A DNA stretch of 64,000 nt. It comes from Limnoperna fortunei. Lineage: Eukaryota > Mollusca > Bivalvia > Mytilida > Modiolidae. Under the pieces are notes generated by a model. The model saw nothing but the letters and a program-made list of their open reading frames with translations, was not told where the DNA came from and searched no databases. Location: positions 63,023,640-63,087,639 of the forward strand of contig OX104112.1 of the NCBI GenBank assembly GCA_944474755.1, given 5' to 3'. Position 1 is the stretch's first letter; each line of letters opens with the position of its first letter. Both the position numbers and the translations under genes were made by a program. Positions 35,880 through 49,079 of this stretch are shown here, in pieces.

Positions 35880-36170
35880 AGAAATAATATCTTATTTTGA
35901 TACTAAGTGAAGTGTGCAGTAAAAGTCCACGAAAATGCTTCTGTAGGATTATAGGTACATACGTACGTATAATGTCCTAGTTAATTGTGACTTGGAAAAA
36001 CCCATGCATTTTACCAACAGTCAATTAACATTAGATACTGACATATACGTCATAACCCGGAATTCCAGTTTAAAGCTTTTGGAGTTTGAAAAAGCAGCTT
36101 GACTCTAGACATTCCAGTGTCGTAATATAACTATTTAAATTATTTTATTGTAACATATTTTGATGTATCA

Positions 36171-36176
36171 AATAAA
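36171..36176 (+). promoter_or_regulatory. likely polyadenylation signal of the receptor gene
   Basis: AATAAA about 290 bp after the stop codon, followed by a T-rich stretch. It is the first well-placed signal after the last exon. Confidence 0.5.
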
Positions 36177-36949
36177 ATTATTTGTTTATTCTTAGATACA
36201 ATTTTGTTAACATCACATTTATCAATGTAGAATTCCATAATATTATCATTACTGATAAGAAGAATGTTTCAATGTAGATAAAATGTTTATACAACATACA
36301 TATATATATATATAACATAAATCTTACATCCGATGTTTGCACATTCATTGAGGATTCGGCTATTCATAAGTTCACATAGTCATGTTTGTTGCTCGCGGAC
36401 AAATCCGAGTGCCTTCTTATGTGTTTCATTCAATTATAGTAACCGTAAAATATCACAGAAACACAATGTACATTTTACGTTGTTTTCTGTCAAATCTAGA
36501 TAAATGATGTAATTTAACAGTTTTCAACAAAAGTTGAGTCCTAATCCAACAAAATTTTACTACAAAGGGTGTATTTAATGTATAAGTAACTGTGTGCATT
36601 GATATGCCCGAAAAATCAACAAAATTCGTATTTGAATGCATTGCTCTCTTGTTTTTCTTGAAGTCGATATCGTTCCAATTTATTACTACATCGCAAAAAC
36701 GAAGCAGCTTATTACGATTTTAAGGCTATCAAACTTTCAACAACAAATTTCTGTTTCAACCCGAACTTTATTCTTCAATCAAGAATTTCCATCTCCGACG
36801 TATATTTATAATTTAAACACGATTACAAAAGGAATGATATAACTGTGGATTAGATAGTTAGTCATCTTTTTCATGACCGTGTCATTACCTGCCAATTCTA
36901 AGTACATTTTGGTCCAAAAATAATGTTAAACGAAGTAATGATGTCATTT

Positions 36950-38010
36950 ATCTTGTTCGGGGATTACGTTTTGATCAAAGCATACAGGCTACTTTTGGTA
37001 ATCCATATACAAGGTGGTTTGTTATCACCTTCATACCAAGGTACCACACTTGACAAAGACAAAATCCTGCCAAAGTACTTCATGACTTCTTTGAATATTT
37101 ATTACGACAAAGAGTCTGAAGACTTACCATACTTGTATCTGATTCCAAAATTACATAAAAATTATTACAAAGCCGCGCAATACAAAGAATTGTACATGCG
37201 CTCGAATAAAATATCGACTGCAGTGAAAAACGGACAGCAAATATACAAATTCTTAAAAATTCTATAAACCTTTTGCACAATTTAAAATTTGCCTCACGTA
37301 AAACTTAAATCCGGTTTTAAAGAAATAATACATAAACCTTTTGCTTCCATGCCTACAAATGGGAAGTTCTTGGCTACAAAAAATGTATTTTTTCTACTAA
37401 AGAAAACAAAAGTTGAATTATGGTACAATTGTATAGTATGCTAGGTTTTTTTATCGACAATATACATGTGTTTGTACCGTTTAAAGAATGTGTTTTTAGC
37501 AAGTAATATGAATTACAACGGGTACATGCAGCTGTGTACTACTTCTTGCTGATTTGTTCAAGTTTTCTAATGAAACCGAATTCCTCAACGTCTTGTTTAA
37601 GACAAGCAGATAGCAGAATGAAGGTTTTTAACTTCACGTTTATATATATTGATGATGTCCTTTCAATTAACAATCCCCAATTTGCTGAGCTGTTTCCGTC
37701 AATTTATTCTTCAAAACTGGAAATAAAAGCACAAAACAGCTTCATCTACTTACCCTCGAATTGAACGCTAATGGTTATCTTAACACAAACATTTACAAAT
37801 GTACGACAAACGAGACGATTTTAATTTCAAAATTATAAATTTTCCTCATTATTCAACTTCATACGGTGTCTGTATTTCTAAAATGATCGTTTTGCAAGAG
37901 CTTGCAGCGAGTATACTGATATTTGCGAACGTCACAAATTTAATACTTATAAGCAAAAGTTACAAGGTTTGTTTATATTATATAGAGTGATAAAGTTACC
38001 TTAAAAAAAG
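36950..38010 (+). mobile_element. Penelope-like reverse transcriptase, decayed copy (+)
   Basis: Frames broken by shifts and stops give this order: NIYYDKESEDLPYLYLIPKL then HKN, LLADLFKFSNETEF, FTFIYIDDVLSINNPQFAEL with the YIDD catalytic box, and YDKRDDFNFKIINFPHYST with a YGVCIS piece. The middle of the palm domain (usually DFSTLYTTIP and GIPMGTNCAP) is missing or unrecognisable. The family assignment to Penelope-like elements rests on the YIDD context and the IPKLHK block. It begins about 0.8 kb past the receptor poly-A signal. Confidence 0.7.
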
Positions 38011-38224
38011 TCATAAAGTCACAGCAAGTAAATTATATACAAACATCTAAGTGTTGTGACAACCATATAGCATACCTATCTAGCGCATTTCTGATGCATC
38101 AGAAATACATTGGTAACACCAAATGTTTATATACGTCTACAAATAAGCCAAAAACTGTTAGAATTAGACTTTTAATACTGTCAAATATTTGCTAACCCTC
38201 AGTGGGATTATTCGAATTCACAGC

Positions 38225-38300
38225 GTTGTAACACTGTGGCACCCATTTGATTGCATATGTCCAGTGGTCAGTTCTCTCCGCTAATCCGTTATATAGAAAC
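38225..38300 (-). repeat. short repeat family C, fragment (-)
   Basis: The reverse complement reads TATATAACGGATTAGCGG and CAAATGGGTGCCACAGTG, matching TATATAGCGGATTTGGCC and CGAATGGGTGCCACAGTA at 42961-43026. Confidence 0.45.
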
Positions 38301-38752
38301 ATAACTTCATTTACCAAGTGAATCGTAGACATAAACATAGTACATGTGTTCTAGCGTGTGACGATGGAATTTTCATAACCAATACGTATTAATCTGACGG
38401 TAACATATTTCAGCATTTTTGTTTATATTATAATAGAGGATGACAAAGTTACTAAGTATTTTAATATGACGTTCTGCTTTAGCTATGTAAACAAAGCCGT
38501 GTTAAAATTCCAATAAATTAACGTAGCATATGCGTAAGCTGTGTATTTTTATGTAAATGTAAAAACTGACTTAAGAAATCCAGGTTTTTATTTGTTATCC
38601 ATATTTATCGTTATTGTTTATAATGCATCTATTTTTAGCCTAAGTTCCAAGATTTATATGATTGAACATACTCTCGATAAATTATTTTTTCTAACAACTC
38701 TACAGTAGAATTAATGTGATGTCATAATTAGATTTCAGACGTCATAAATACG

Positions 38753-40660
38753 TTTACCGTCTTTTGGTGTGTATAATGCGCATTTGTGTATAATGCGCAC
38801 CCCCTTTTCTGCTTTAAGAATCTTGAAAAAAGTCTAGTTCGTATGTATAACACGCACGAACTTTACTGTCAATTTGTCAACAGGAAGTTCGTCATGTAAC
38901 TATAAAATGAGACCATTTCCGGTAACATCTATACGGAAAGGTATAAAATATTATTGAACAAAAGCTACAAAATGTGATAACATCTTATTAAATAAAATAA
39001 AAGAATTATTGTTTTTCTTACTAATGCAAACATTTTTGCAATTTCGTTTTATGTGTATAAACATTGTATAAACAATGAGGTCAGCTTTGTCATAAATCTC
39101 ATGCAATCATTGCAAATGAGACCAAGTTAATTAATACATTATTAGTGATCAAAGAATTAATTATTTTCTTTGAAGTGTACTCAGTTGTATAAACAACGCT
39201 GTAAGAGATGTATATAACGTTCACCCACTGTCGAAGAAATTAACCTCCGAATTTTTGTTACCAGAAGATGGGTCAAGTTAGAAATTCATTCACTGCGAAA
39301 GAAAAATTAAGAGTCGTTGCTTATGCAGAAGCAGCCGGTCGAGAATTTAGCGTAATGAATCAAATGTCTCTGGAGAAATCAAAAAGATCGTTTGAAACAG
39401 ATGCCTAAAACTAAAATGGCAAACTGGGTAGTGCAGTACATTATCCAGAAATTAAGGCCGATCTTTTAAAATGGGTTACCGACCGTAGATTACAAGGCTA
39501 CGGAATTTCTACAACTGAGTTGAGACTAAAAGGTTTACATGTAGCTAAAGAGAGGGATGAAACTCAGTTCCGTGCATCTGTAGATTAGTCATATGCCTTC
39601 CTTCGACGAAACAATCTATCAATCCGTCGCAGAACACACATCGCCCAAAAATTGCCTGCAGATTATGAAGTTAACAAAATTCCAGTCTTTCATGATAAAA
39701 CTTAGAAAGAAGGAAAACTACCACCTATCACAAATAGGGAATGCTGATCAAACGCCTCTTACATTTGACCTCCCGTCAGAGACCACAATTGCACCAACAG
39801 GATCTTCTTCGGTCAGCATAAAAACTACAGGCAACGAGAAGAACCGCTTTACCGTCATGTTAGCGTGCACAGCAGATGGCGGTAAACTACCTCCATATGT
39901 AGTTTTTAAGAGGAAGACCATACCCAAACTTCCATTTCCAAAAGGCATTATAGTGCAAGTGCACGAAAAGGGTTGATTTGATGATCGCATCACTAAAGAT
40001 TGGCTGAATCGTGTATGGGGACGAAGACCAGGAGCAGGCCTTACAAGAAGCCTTTTAGTGCTAGATGCCTTCCGCTGTCATCGTAGTGACAATGTAAAGG
40101 CCATTCTCAGTGACCAGAGAACAGACCTGGCTATTATTCCTGATGGTATGACATCCATACTGCAGCCACTCTATGTCAGCATCAATAAGCCGATGAAAAC
40201 AGCCTTGAGACAAAAGTGGAACATCTGGATCCAATCAGACGACCACTCCTTCCCAGCTGGTGGCAGAATGAGAAACGCAGATTTACCCACCATATGTGCA
40301 TGGATAGTTGAGGCATGGCAAGAGTTGGATCCAAAGATTATCGTCAATGCATTCAAGAAATGAACGATATCGAACGCATTAGATGGCTCCGAAGATGACA
40401 TCGTGGAAAGATCTGGTTGCGGACTCAACAGTTAGCGTAACCGAAGAAGATGACGACGAGCAGGATCTGAAAACTGTTTACTGGAACAATGTAATTTCGT
40501 TAAGATTTCTCAATATATTTTGTGTAAAAGGTATGTGCATATTCAGTAATTTGACGAGAATATATCTTTATGTAAATTTTATTTGCTTTAATATACTGTT
40601 TGGGATATATATTATTAGTTTGAATAAAATATTACCATTGAAAGTGTCCTCTTAGGACCG
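38753..40660 (+). mobile_element. pogo/Tigger-like DNA transposon, dead
   Basis: A possible left end holds two direct copies of TGTGTATAATGCGCA (38768-38782 and 38785-38799) and a third variant near 38842. The transposase starts at 39268 with MGQVRNSFTAKEKLRVVAYA, an HTH domain. A CENP-B-like part reads WVTDRRLQGYGISTTELRLK. A DDE_1 catalytic core follows: GNADQTPLTFDLPSET, FTVMLACTADGGKLPPYVVF, LLVLDAFRCHRSDNVK and GMTSILQPLYVSINKPMK. The first two aspartates are present. The third, normally LQPLD, is tyrosine. Several stops and frameshifts (39408, 39588, 39975) break the frame. No matching right terminus was found before 42 kb. Confidence 0.8.
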
Positions 40661-40693
40661 ATTCAAAATTGTAAACCATGATAAGTTTCAATA

Positions 40694-40723
40694 GACGAAA
40701 CGCTCGTCTGGCGTAATGAATTT
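40694..40723 (+). repeat. conserved motif GACGAAACGCTCGTCTGGCG, copy 1
   Basis: A GACGAAACG-N-GCGTCTGGCGTAATGAATTT type sequence, repeated at 58597 and 58946. The core is a near-palindrome (ACGCTCGT). Confidence 0.6.
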
Positions 40724-40729
40724 ATGAAC

Positions 40730-42950
40730 TTGGTAATTGTGATAACATTTTATTACAATATTTTTAACAAAACCAAGTGAAAATAACCATCAACTAGCTA
40801 ATAATAAAAATCTATATAGAGAAATTTTAAGTTCAGTTACAGTGAGAAAATTCAAGATAAACATTTTATGATCTGTTGACGCCATTTATTTATATTGACA
40901 CTGACTAAGGACATTCGTTGTGCAGTCTGTGTCTGTAATTTTGACAAAAACACCGTCCTTTGCCCTGTTGCACAATCATCTGGACTTGTATATATAAATA
41001 TGTATTTCTATGGGTAGTAAATTGTGTATAAAACGTTTATCTGATACTGAGCGCATATGTCCAGTCCCTTGGAGGAATTAGATAAGATCTGCCCCTTAAA
41101 CAAACAACAAAAAAGTAAACTTATATTGTAATTTCATTCATTCATATCTGTCTAAAAGTTCAAAAGAACCATTGAAAATAAATAAAAAAATAAGTACAAT
41201 TTTTTACTAGAAAATTTGTTAGCACTTATTGATCCCCCTACACATAGACACTTTTCCTCCCTATGTGACAGAATATCCATGTTTTGTTATGGTAAAATAT
41301 GCACAATGGCACTTTGGAACACACATTTTGTAGAAGTTGCTTAAAATTCCTTTCAGTGGTGAACGAATGGTACAGTTTGATGAACAGATAATGTTACGCA
41401 TGGAAGGATATCCCAATATTCACACCTTTTGTGCGGGAGTTATGATCAATAAAAGGGTTTGTACGTAATAATGGGGAACGCAAATTGTTCGCAGTTATTT
41501 TACAGACATACACTTATGTGATAGAATAAATACCAACATTTTTCTTATGTTAAAACTGTTTTTGTTTGTTTTGTGAGTTATTCAGCTATATAATACGTCC
41601 AGATTTATTCGAGGAAGAAGAAAGTCATATAAATATGTCTTGTAAGAATGTATTTTACTTCAATATGACGAACTATATGGATGTTAACGAATTATAGTTA
41701 CTGGCCGCACTATTCTTCATATTTCCTGCTAAAAAATAGAAAGAACCAATATTTGTACTTATCACACCTAATGATGACACTACTTTTGTGTTAGTGTAAA
41801 TTTCTTTTTTGTAAACACTAATACATCGCAACCATTTTTATTATCTTATTCGTTAAATTCCTAAAATGATTTTTGAGACAGGGAAGTTATTTAAAGGGTA
41901 TAATACCTATCTCGACAATTTACTTTTTCACTTTAAAAGACATATAAATAAATAATCTTGATAACTAGATGCATACTTGACTTAACTTAAGTACAATGAC
42001 ACTAAAAATTGTAGCACTTTTTTGTTATGTATATCATATATAGGAATGTTAAACAATATTTTCGTGAATTTGTAAAATAAATTTCCCTACAAGTAGACGT
42101 CTTATATTAGTCTTACCCAAAATTGATCACAAAAATAACAAAAATATTCATGGATGTTTACAATATCGCTTATTCAATTGACGTTTTATGAATTTGGCAC
42201 AAATTACATACATAAAATACATGGTCACACCGTACGATTGTTTGCTGTCGGGTAGTTACCAATTGTTACATGGTTAACTTTACCTATGAAATATTATGCT
42301 ATTTTATTGCAGTATGTGGCGCAAGGTGTACCAAACATAATGCGATATCACAGATATATGTAGTTATAGAATATTTAGTAGTCACAAGCATCTAGTGCCA
42401 TTCTGCATAATGCAGACACAGCAGCCGTAGATGTTATAAATCAACAGGAGTTTGATTCCCGAGGTTGGACGACTAAAAGAAAATCAAATCTGGGCGTACA
42501 GATGATTTTCAGAGTGGAAATTACTACGACATTGTTTAAATTTTATTCATTAGACATGTATACCTATATTATTTATCTTAAAGAAATCCTCAATGCATTT
42601 CTAAAGCTCTGAAATACAATCAAATGTTAGGCATATATAAATAGATAATTGATTCTAACAGTGTTGGGTTTAATTTGTAGACGGATATACATATTTGATA
42701 TTAACACTGTATTTCTGATGTTTCGGAGACCTGCTGAATAGATATATTGTATGGCTGTCACAAAAATTAGACGTTTACATATAATTTACTAATGTGACTG
42801 TATGACAAGTAACTTGGTAATCTATAATATACACAAAAATGCTGAATAAGATTACTGTCAGATTAATATGTACTGGTTGCAAAAATTCCAACGTCACACG
42901 CTTGTACACATGAACTATGCCTATATCTACGAATCACACCGGCAATGAAG
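40730..42950. other. AT-rich intergenic stretch
   Basis: No coding frame or known repeat. A tRNA-B-box-like GAGTTTGATTCCC at about 42449 sits in a slightly GC-richer patch (42380-42510) and may be a relic SINE. Around 42655-42790 the sequence resembles 43035-43160 (TTAATTTGTAGACG, CTGTATTTCTGATGTTTC), a second piece of family C. Confidence 0.4.
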
Positions 42951-42957
42951 GTATATT

Positions 42958-43165
42958 TTGTATATAGCGGATTTGGCCGAGGGGTCTAGACCGCTGAACA
43001 TAATGATAGGCGAATGGGTGCCACAGTAATCAAATTTTATTCTAACATTGTTGATCTTAATTTGTAGACGCATATATAAATATTGATATCAACCCTGTAT
43101 TTCTGATGTTTCAAAGATTCGCTAGATAAATATTTTATATAGTTGTCAGAGTTCTTAGACTTCGT
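42958..43165 (+). mobile_element. short repeat family C, tRNA-like head
   Basis: Begins TATATAGCGGATTTGGCC and GAGGGGTCTAGACCGCTG, A-box-like, then CGAATGGGTGCCACAG. It continues with TTAATTTGTAGACGCATATA and CTGTATTTCTGATGTTTC, shared with 42655-42790. Probably another tRNA-derived SINE. Confidence 0.5.
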
Positions 43166-43661
43166 ATATATCTATCTTTATATATATTATATCTGTACAA
43201 AAGATAAAGCCCACTTTTTAACTTCTTCAAATTACGATTAATGATTTATAATTAATCTCACTAAGGCTGTTTTATTATTACTGTTAGTTTTGACAAGTAT
43301 GCGGTCTTAAAGGTGCTGTGGTTAGGCTATAGTTGGAAGAAACGTAAGACATGATAATGAACAACGTGTGGGCTTCATTAATTAAGAACTTTCAAGTAGA
43401 AACAAATATGTATTCCATCTTTGATTTTGTGTTAGCTTACATATAGCGAAACCAATAGTCACTTCTGGTTTGAAAGTTATAATGGTACTTACAGTAAAAA
43501 GTTGGATATTAACTCGTACAACCTACATAAGTCGCCATAAAAAATCTTAGCGAAATATAAAAAAATCCATCACGGACCAACTTAGATATGGAAAAAATAA
43601 TAGTTAATACCATTGACTATGATTTATTTATGAGACAAACGTTTTATTGGACTGAGGCAAT

Positions 43662-43800
43662 ACTGGGAAGGGAATGTTCACAGTGCTTAACCCAAATAAC
43701 AGCATAGAGTGTCTCGGTTGGCGGATAAAGGAGAAAATCTTGTTGGGAGTTTGTCAAGTCATATTATGGAAATCCTGGCAGCGGACCGTACTGGATATGT
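43662..43800 (+). repeat. dispersed repeat family B, copy 3
   Basis: ACTGGGAAGGGAATGTTCAC, AGTGCTTAACCCA, TGTCTCGGTTGGCGGATAA and TTGTTGGGAGTTTG align with the copies at 7236 and 24250. Confidence 0.5.
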
Positions 43801-44149
43801 TATGCTCAATGCTCAACACTCTATGCAGGAGAAACTGGAATAGTGCTGAATAGGTGAGGGAAATTATAAATTTTACTCATATGTCGTTACTTCTTTTGCT
43901 AAGATGAAGATGTTTCTGTGGCTTCTTTAATTTATAGTTCTAAAGGATATAGTAATGGAACCCACTCAGCAAATTGAGGGTTGTTATTTAAAGGACATCA
44001 AATATCTATATGAAAATTTAAAGGACCTAGCTTCTTGTCTTTAATAAGACGTCGAAGAAATTCCGTTTCATAAGAATACAGGAACACATCGGCAATGAGT
44101 GGGACACAGTTTATACCCATTAGAATTCCGATTGTCTTCTGTTATTTGT

Positions 44150-44290
44150 TTGAAAGGTGTTTTAACGCCACTTTCAGCAATTTTTCAGCCATTGAATGGC
44201 GTCCAGTTTTTATTGGGGAGGAAGCCGGAGTACCCGGAGAGAACCCCGGATTGTCTTCTGAAAACCATAATCTTCCGAAAGTTACAAATA
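44150..44290 (-). mobile_element. SINE fragment (tRNA-headed family)
   Basis: The + strand reads TTTAACGCCACTTTCAGCAA, TGGCGTCCAGTTTTTATTGG, GAGGAAGCCGGAGTACCCGG and AGAGAACCCCGG, which is the reverse complement of the SINE body. The head is missing. Confidence 0.75.
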
Positions 44291-44349
44291 CAACAAACCT
44301 GTTCTTCGCTGAAGCATAGTTTTATATAAGTTCTTTATTATAAAAAACG

Positions 44350-45570
44350 AATTGTCGTAACCTTAAAGTACATATTTGCAGGCATATGTGGAAGCAAAGG
44401 CTTTATTTATGATTTCCTTAAGACGTGACTTTAGTTTTTTCCTGCGACAAGATAGTATAAAGAGTTGAAATATCGAAGGTTCTAACAGATTAATTTTAGA
44501 TATAGATCTTGATTTTAAATTTTCCAAAAGTTCTTTGAATTTTAAGAATCCACGTATGATTAATATTAATTCGCAAATAAAGAGTTTCACAGTATTTTTG
44601 CTGTTCTTCTTTCACTGCAGACAATATCTTAGACAACCGTTTTGACAACTCTTTGGTTGACCATTAAAGAGCCATCTATGTATCTTTCCTTGTAAGATTT
44701 TTTATGTAATTTAAGAATCCAATACATGAACGGTAAGTCTTTAGACACTTTGTCGTAATTAATATTCAGTAGTAATGAAGGACTTATGTTTAGCCAGGAT
44801 TTCATCTTTGTCAAATTTGTTACGTGTGTATATGGAATTGCCAAAGTTATCCTTGATGCCTAGTTTTTTAATGAGCCATTCATAGTTATGTAACCTACAT
44901 ACAAACACAATGTTGTAAGAAGATTGGCAGCAGGGACGATAACATTTTTGTCATAAGGGGAATTTAGGCACCTCACAACATCCTCGTCTTTGAATACGGA
45001 TTTAGGTCGATCACTGATGCAGTGTCAAAGATTCTTTATTCGACGTTATTCCAAAATTTGTCCTTACCCATTAGACAGTGAATCATATACTGTGTCTTGT
45101 TCCCTTCCTCTCTTTATCAATTCTTCAATAGTCTTCAATTGAATCCATAATAGTTTTGAAAATTTAAATTCCAGTCTACTGGTTTGAGGAACTCTGAATT
45201 TAAGACCACGTCAAATAATGTTTCTGATATTCTTGGGTCTATGATGCTCAGATCACCAGTAATGACATGACCAAAAGGATTGTATATGAAAGGAGAATGA
45301 GAACAAGTGCATTTAGTAGGTTGCTTGATGTATAATTCAATGTCAAGGTGTTGGTATATTTATAAGACACGATAGGAATGGATTGATTTTGAAATATGAA
45401 ATTCTGGGGAAGTAATAAGCGTATTTCAGGTTTTGAATTTTGTATTTTTTTCCAGTTTTGTGTCTACAAGTCCTAATAATAGGAGTTGAATCATAAGTAG
45501 CAGGTGATGCCAAATAATCCGAAATATCAACTGTTACGAAATAAACCACCAGCAGAGAAATTGACATGTT
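44350..45570 (-). mobile_element. Penelope-like reverse transcriptase, decayed copy (-)
   Basis: Minus strand, N to C from 45570. The order is RTCRHKTGKKYKIQNLKY, GHVITGDLSIIDPRISETLF, EFLKPVDWN, SVFKDEDVV-like text, VTNLTKMKSWLNI, INYDKVSKDLPFMYWILKLH, KERYIDGS, then KLKSRLKEIINKAF. It covers the N-terminal and finger regions. The + strand copy at 37 kb carries the palm part, and the YDKxSxDLPYxYxIxKLHK block is shared by both. The YIDD region is absent, and frameshifts and stops are frequent. Confidence 0.7.
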
Positions 45571-45887
45571 TGGCTATAGTGTTCGGCATTGAAACCCATA
45601 AAGCGGGTCTATATTAGTGATCCTCCTGTTCTTTTATTTTTAAAAGTCATAAAAAGTGTTATTAATGGCACATTGAAACGGTAGCTTTTTAGTATAAAAG
45701 TCAGCAGTGTTTAAAACCAAAGATGCATAAAAAGGCGGGTTGCTTACTCAGCACTATTTCTCCCGTATATGAAACAAAGACAAGGTCTTTTGGCGGTGAT
45801 AAATGATGCGGACATGGCCGATATTCTTAATAATTTTTTTCTGTTCCATATCTAATCTACAAAATTGTAAGAAACTTTCCTCCATTT

Positions 45888-46125
45888 TGAATGGTGTTTT
45901 AACGCCACTTTCAGCAATTTTTCAGCTGTTTCATGGCGTCCAGTTTTTATTGCGGGAGGAAGCCGGAGTACCCGGAGAGAACCCTGACCTGCGGTAAGAA
46001 AACTGGCAATCCTTGTCAATTAAGATCGGAATCGAGTACACCCTGTCTGCAGTGAGAATCGAACCCGCAATCTCAGTGTTGACAGACCACGTAATCAATT
46101 GTAGACGAACTTTATGACCACTTGT
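45888..46125 (-). mobile_element. SINE (tRNA-headed family), long copy
   Basis: Minus-strand copy with tail-side text (TTTTAACGCCACTTTCAGCA), the body (GCGGGAGGAAGCCGGAGTAC) and the B-box complement GAGAATCGAACCCGC near 46055. The A-box end is diverged. It is the best minus-strand copy in the window. Confidence 0.8.
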
Positions 46126-46724
46126 CAAATATTTAGAAGAACTTCTACAGGTTCATAAAACCGTTATACTAAATCAATTTAGTCCTGCTCCATATTGATC
46201 TCGTTCAAGTGCAGTAATTGTATATTATATCGTTTGACCTTACAAGGGCGTAATATATTTAAATATGATGTAAATTGCGTTTACATAGGATAAAACAAAC
46301 AAAATTTGTTCCATGATATTTAGCAAAACGGATTAATGGATGTCATTAAAGCAATTGTAACAATGAATAGGTTTATGAATGTAAACAATTTTTGACCATG
46401 TGTAGGTCAAGTTAGCTATTGCAATCTGTTTGCGTTCGTTGACGTTAATATTGTCGCTAATATTTTTTACACAGTCGTATATCACAGGTCTGGCTGAAGC
46501 TGCAGGTCTATTTTAAATGTAGGAATCTATGCGAAGAATGATGTTAATTACTTTCTTCTGAAATTTCAAGGCTGAACAAATATATCTACCAATCTTACCA
46601 CGCCCCTCCCAGACTACCCGACTATATGATTGCGAAATGGTCAATTGTATTTAAATATTCATGTTATACAGTTAGGTGCAATCCTAACATAACATATAGT
46701 TAACTTAAACCAGTCCAAATCTCT

Positions 46725-47110
46725 GGTGAAAAACTCTGCTTTTGAGAGAAAAAATCTCTGTTTTTTGACAAAAAAGCAGTCAATTTGACCGCTTTGACGG
46801 AAAAAAATTTTGTCCAAATCTCTGCTTTAAATATTGTCAAATTCTCTGCTTTTGTCAAGTGGACAAAAAAGGTCCAAATCTCTGCTTTTGTCAAATTGAC
46901 AAAAACGGTCAAAATCTCTGCTTTCTAATGTCACGTGACAAAAAAGTCCAGTGAACACAAATTGTCAAAATCTCTGCTTTTCAATTGTCACGTGACAAAA
47001 TGTCCAGTGGACAAAAATTGTCAAAATCTCTGCTTTTCAATAGTCACGTGACAAAAATGTCCAGTTGACAAAATCTCTCCTTTTCAATTTTCAAGTCACA
47101 AAATGTTCCT
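46725..47110. repeat. minisatellite with GTCACGTGAC palindromes
   Basis: Repeated words TCAAAATCTCTGCTTTT and GTCCAAATCTCTGC occur about eight times, separated by TTGTCAA, GACAAAAA and AGTCCAGTG blocks. In the right half the period is 56-57 bp, and each unit contains the perfect palindrome GTCACGTGAC (46930-46939, 46987-46996, 47043-47052). The left half is less regular and lacks the palindrome. Confidence 0.8.
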
Positions 47111-49079
47111 TTGTAGAAAAAGTCAAAATATATGCTTTATTTAATCATTTCGTTACAAATTGTCAATTAGACGTTCACCAAAAATTAGTTAACGAAATCT
47201 ACGGCAGTCTATTTTTGTCACGGGTAGCTACTGGTTTCATTGTCATAAACACTAATGTTCTTATATACATATTTATTATATACATATTCCAATATACAAA
47301 ATAATTATAAATACACGTCCGTTCACTTTCACATTGTTTCCATAACTCCTTTCTCATAAAGAGGTACCTCAACTTTCATTAAACTCTCAAACACATAACA
47401 TTAAGGCAGGACATTATTTATTTTGACTGGGGAAGAAAGATCCAAAGATGACCAGGGGCTAGACATAAACTTAATTATCTAATAATGTGTCTGACATAGG
47501 TCATTTGAGCAATTTCGTTGATTATACAGTCTAGTGACCCAAACAATTGCATAACAGAATCTGCTAACTATTGCCTTCATGACATTTTAAAGAACGCGAT
47601 TTCTTTCCCTTCCGCCTTTCGGTAAATGTATAGCAAGCCGTTGTAATTTAGACTGTAGCTCTCCCTACATTTCTATTATTACTATCCCAGCAGGCACTCA
47701 ACGTTGAAAAAATGTTGATTTTTGGTCGCAACGTTGAACAACTTAAATTCAACGTTGATTCAACGTTGAAATGACAACGTTGAACCAACGTTGAAATCAG
47801 ATCGTCGACTTCAACGTTGTATGTCCGACGTTGAAGCAACGTTGAAATGGGGTCAGTGTTTCAACGTTCGAAACAACATAAAAGAAATAACCCAGCAAAC
47901 ACATGACGTAAATCTAACGTTGGTTATAAGTTGTGAGAATGTCGGACCTGACGTTACTTATCTACAACGAAAATGCAACGTTGTTGTTACGTCTTTAATT
48001 CGTAAGGTAATAAAGCACGTTTAACTGACGTTATTAAAACATTGTCAAAAATAGCAACATTTATATAACATTGTGTAGACGTTGTTAAATCACGTAAAAC
48101 ATAACGTTAATTCAACGTGTTTTTTACGTTACAAAAAACTTAGAGAACATATTTGCAACGTCCTTGTAACGTTTATTAGTATTCGACATATTAAGAACCC
48201 ATATACTTTTTTTGAAAAAATAGTGTGTTGGGTTGGGTAGATGGAGATTAGATATAAATATTTTACATTTTAAAAAGTATGTTTTAAAATAAAGAATATA
48301 GTTTACCAATATTTTAAAACAAATCATATAAAACTATTTTTCTTTCTGTTTATAAATCTTTCCTGGATTGAAGAGGGTGGGAGGGTTTGACATTATAGAT
48401 TCTTTACATTTTAATAAATAAATGAATTTCCACAAGAATTTAATTAGCATGTTCCTCCTCAATCTGTTTTGCTTTTTTTCAAATTATGTCTCTTACAAGG
48501 GCTTTTTTATTAACTGGCGATTTACGGGGGTGGGGGATTGCAACATAGATACTTTACATTGTATCAAATTTTATGAATTTCTACCAGAATTTAATTAACA
48601 TTTCCCGGTCAGTTTTGTTCGCTTTATTTCTCTGTATATCTCTTACAGTGGCTTTTTGTTCTTGCCGATCGAATGTAAATAGCAGGGGTCATGAAATTAC
48701 ACAAGGGTTGTAAAACCACACGTGCACGCGTAATTTGATGTCTTGTGAGTGTTTGCTATTGAAACAAAGAAAACTGGGTCATTCGCCACATGTAAAGAAA
48801 AGACAAAGCTCAAAAGTAAGTACTATAATATACAAGATACAATACACAAAATTCATCAGAAAACGTTTAGCATATTTTTGATATGTAATAATTCTTCTTT
48901 TAATTCTTTAAGAGCGAATTTGGATATTGTATAAATATTTGGTTGCGACATTCGCACAATTTAATTCCTTTTCCTCAAAATCACGTTCGAATATCGTTTA
49001 ATTGAAACAAGAATGAAAAGGAATGCGTGTATAAAATGCAGTCATATTTTAGACCTAGACATCTCATAAATGTCAGAGG

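Noticed and set aside
39748..40428. Minus-strand frames at 39748-39993 and 40171-40428
   Set aside because: Shadows of the pogo-like transposase.
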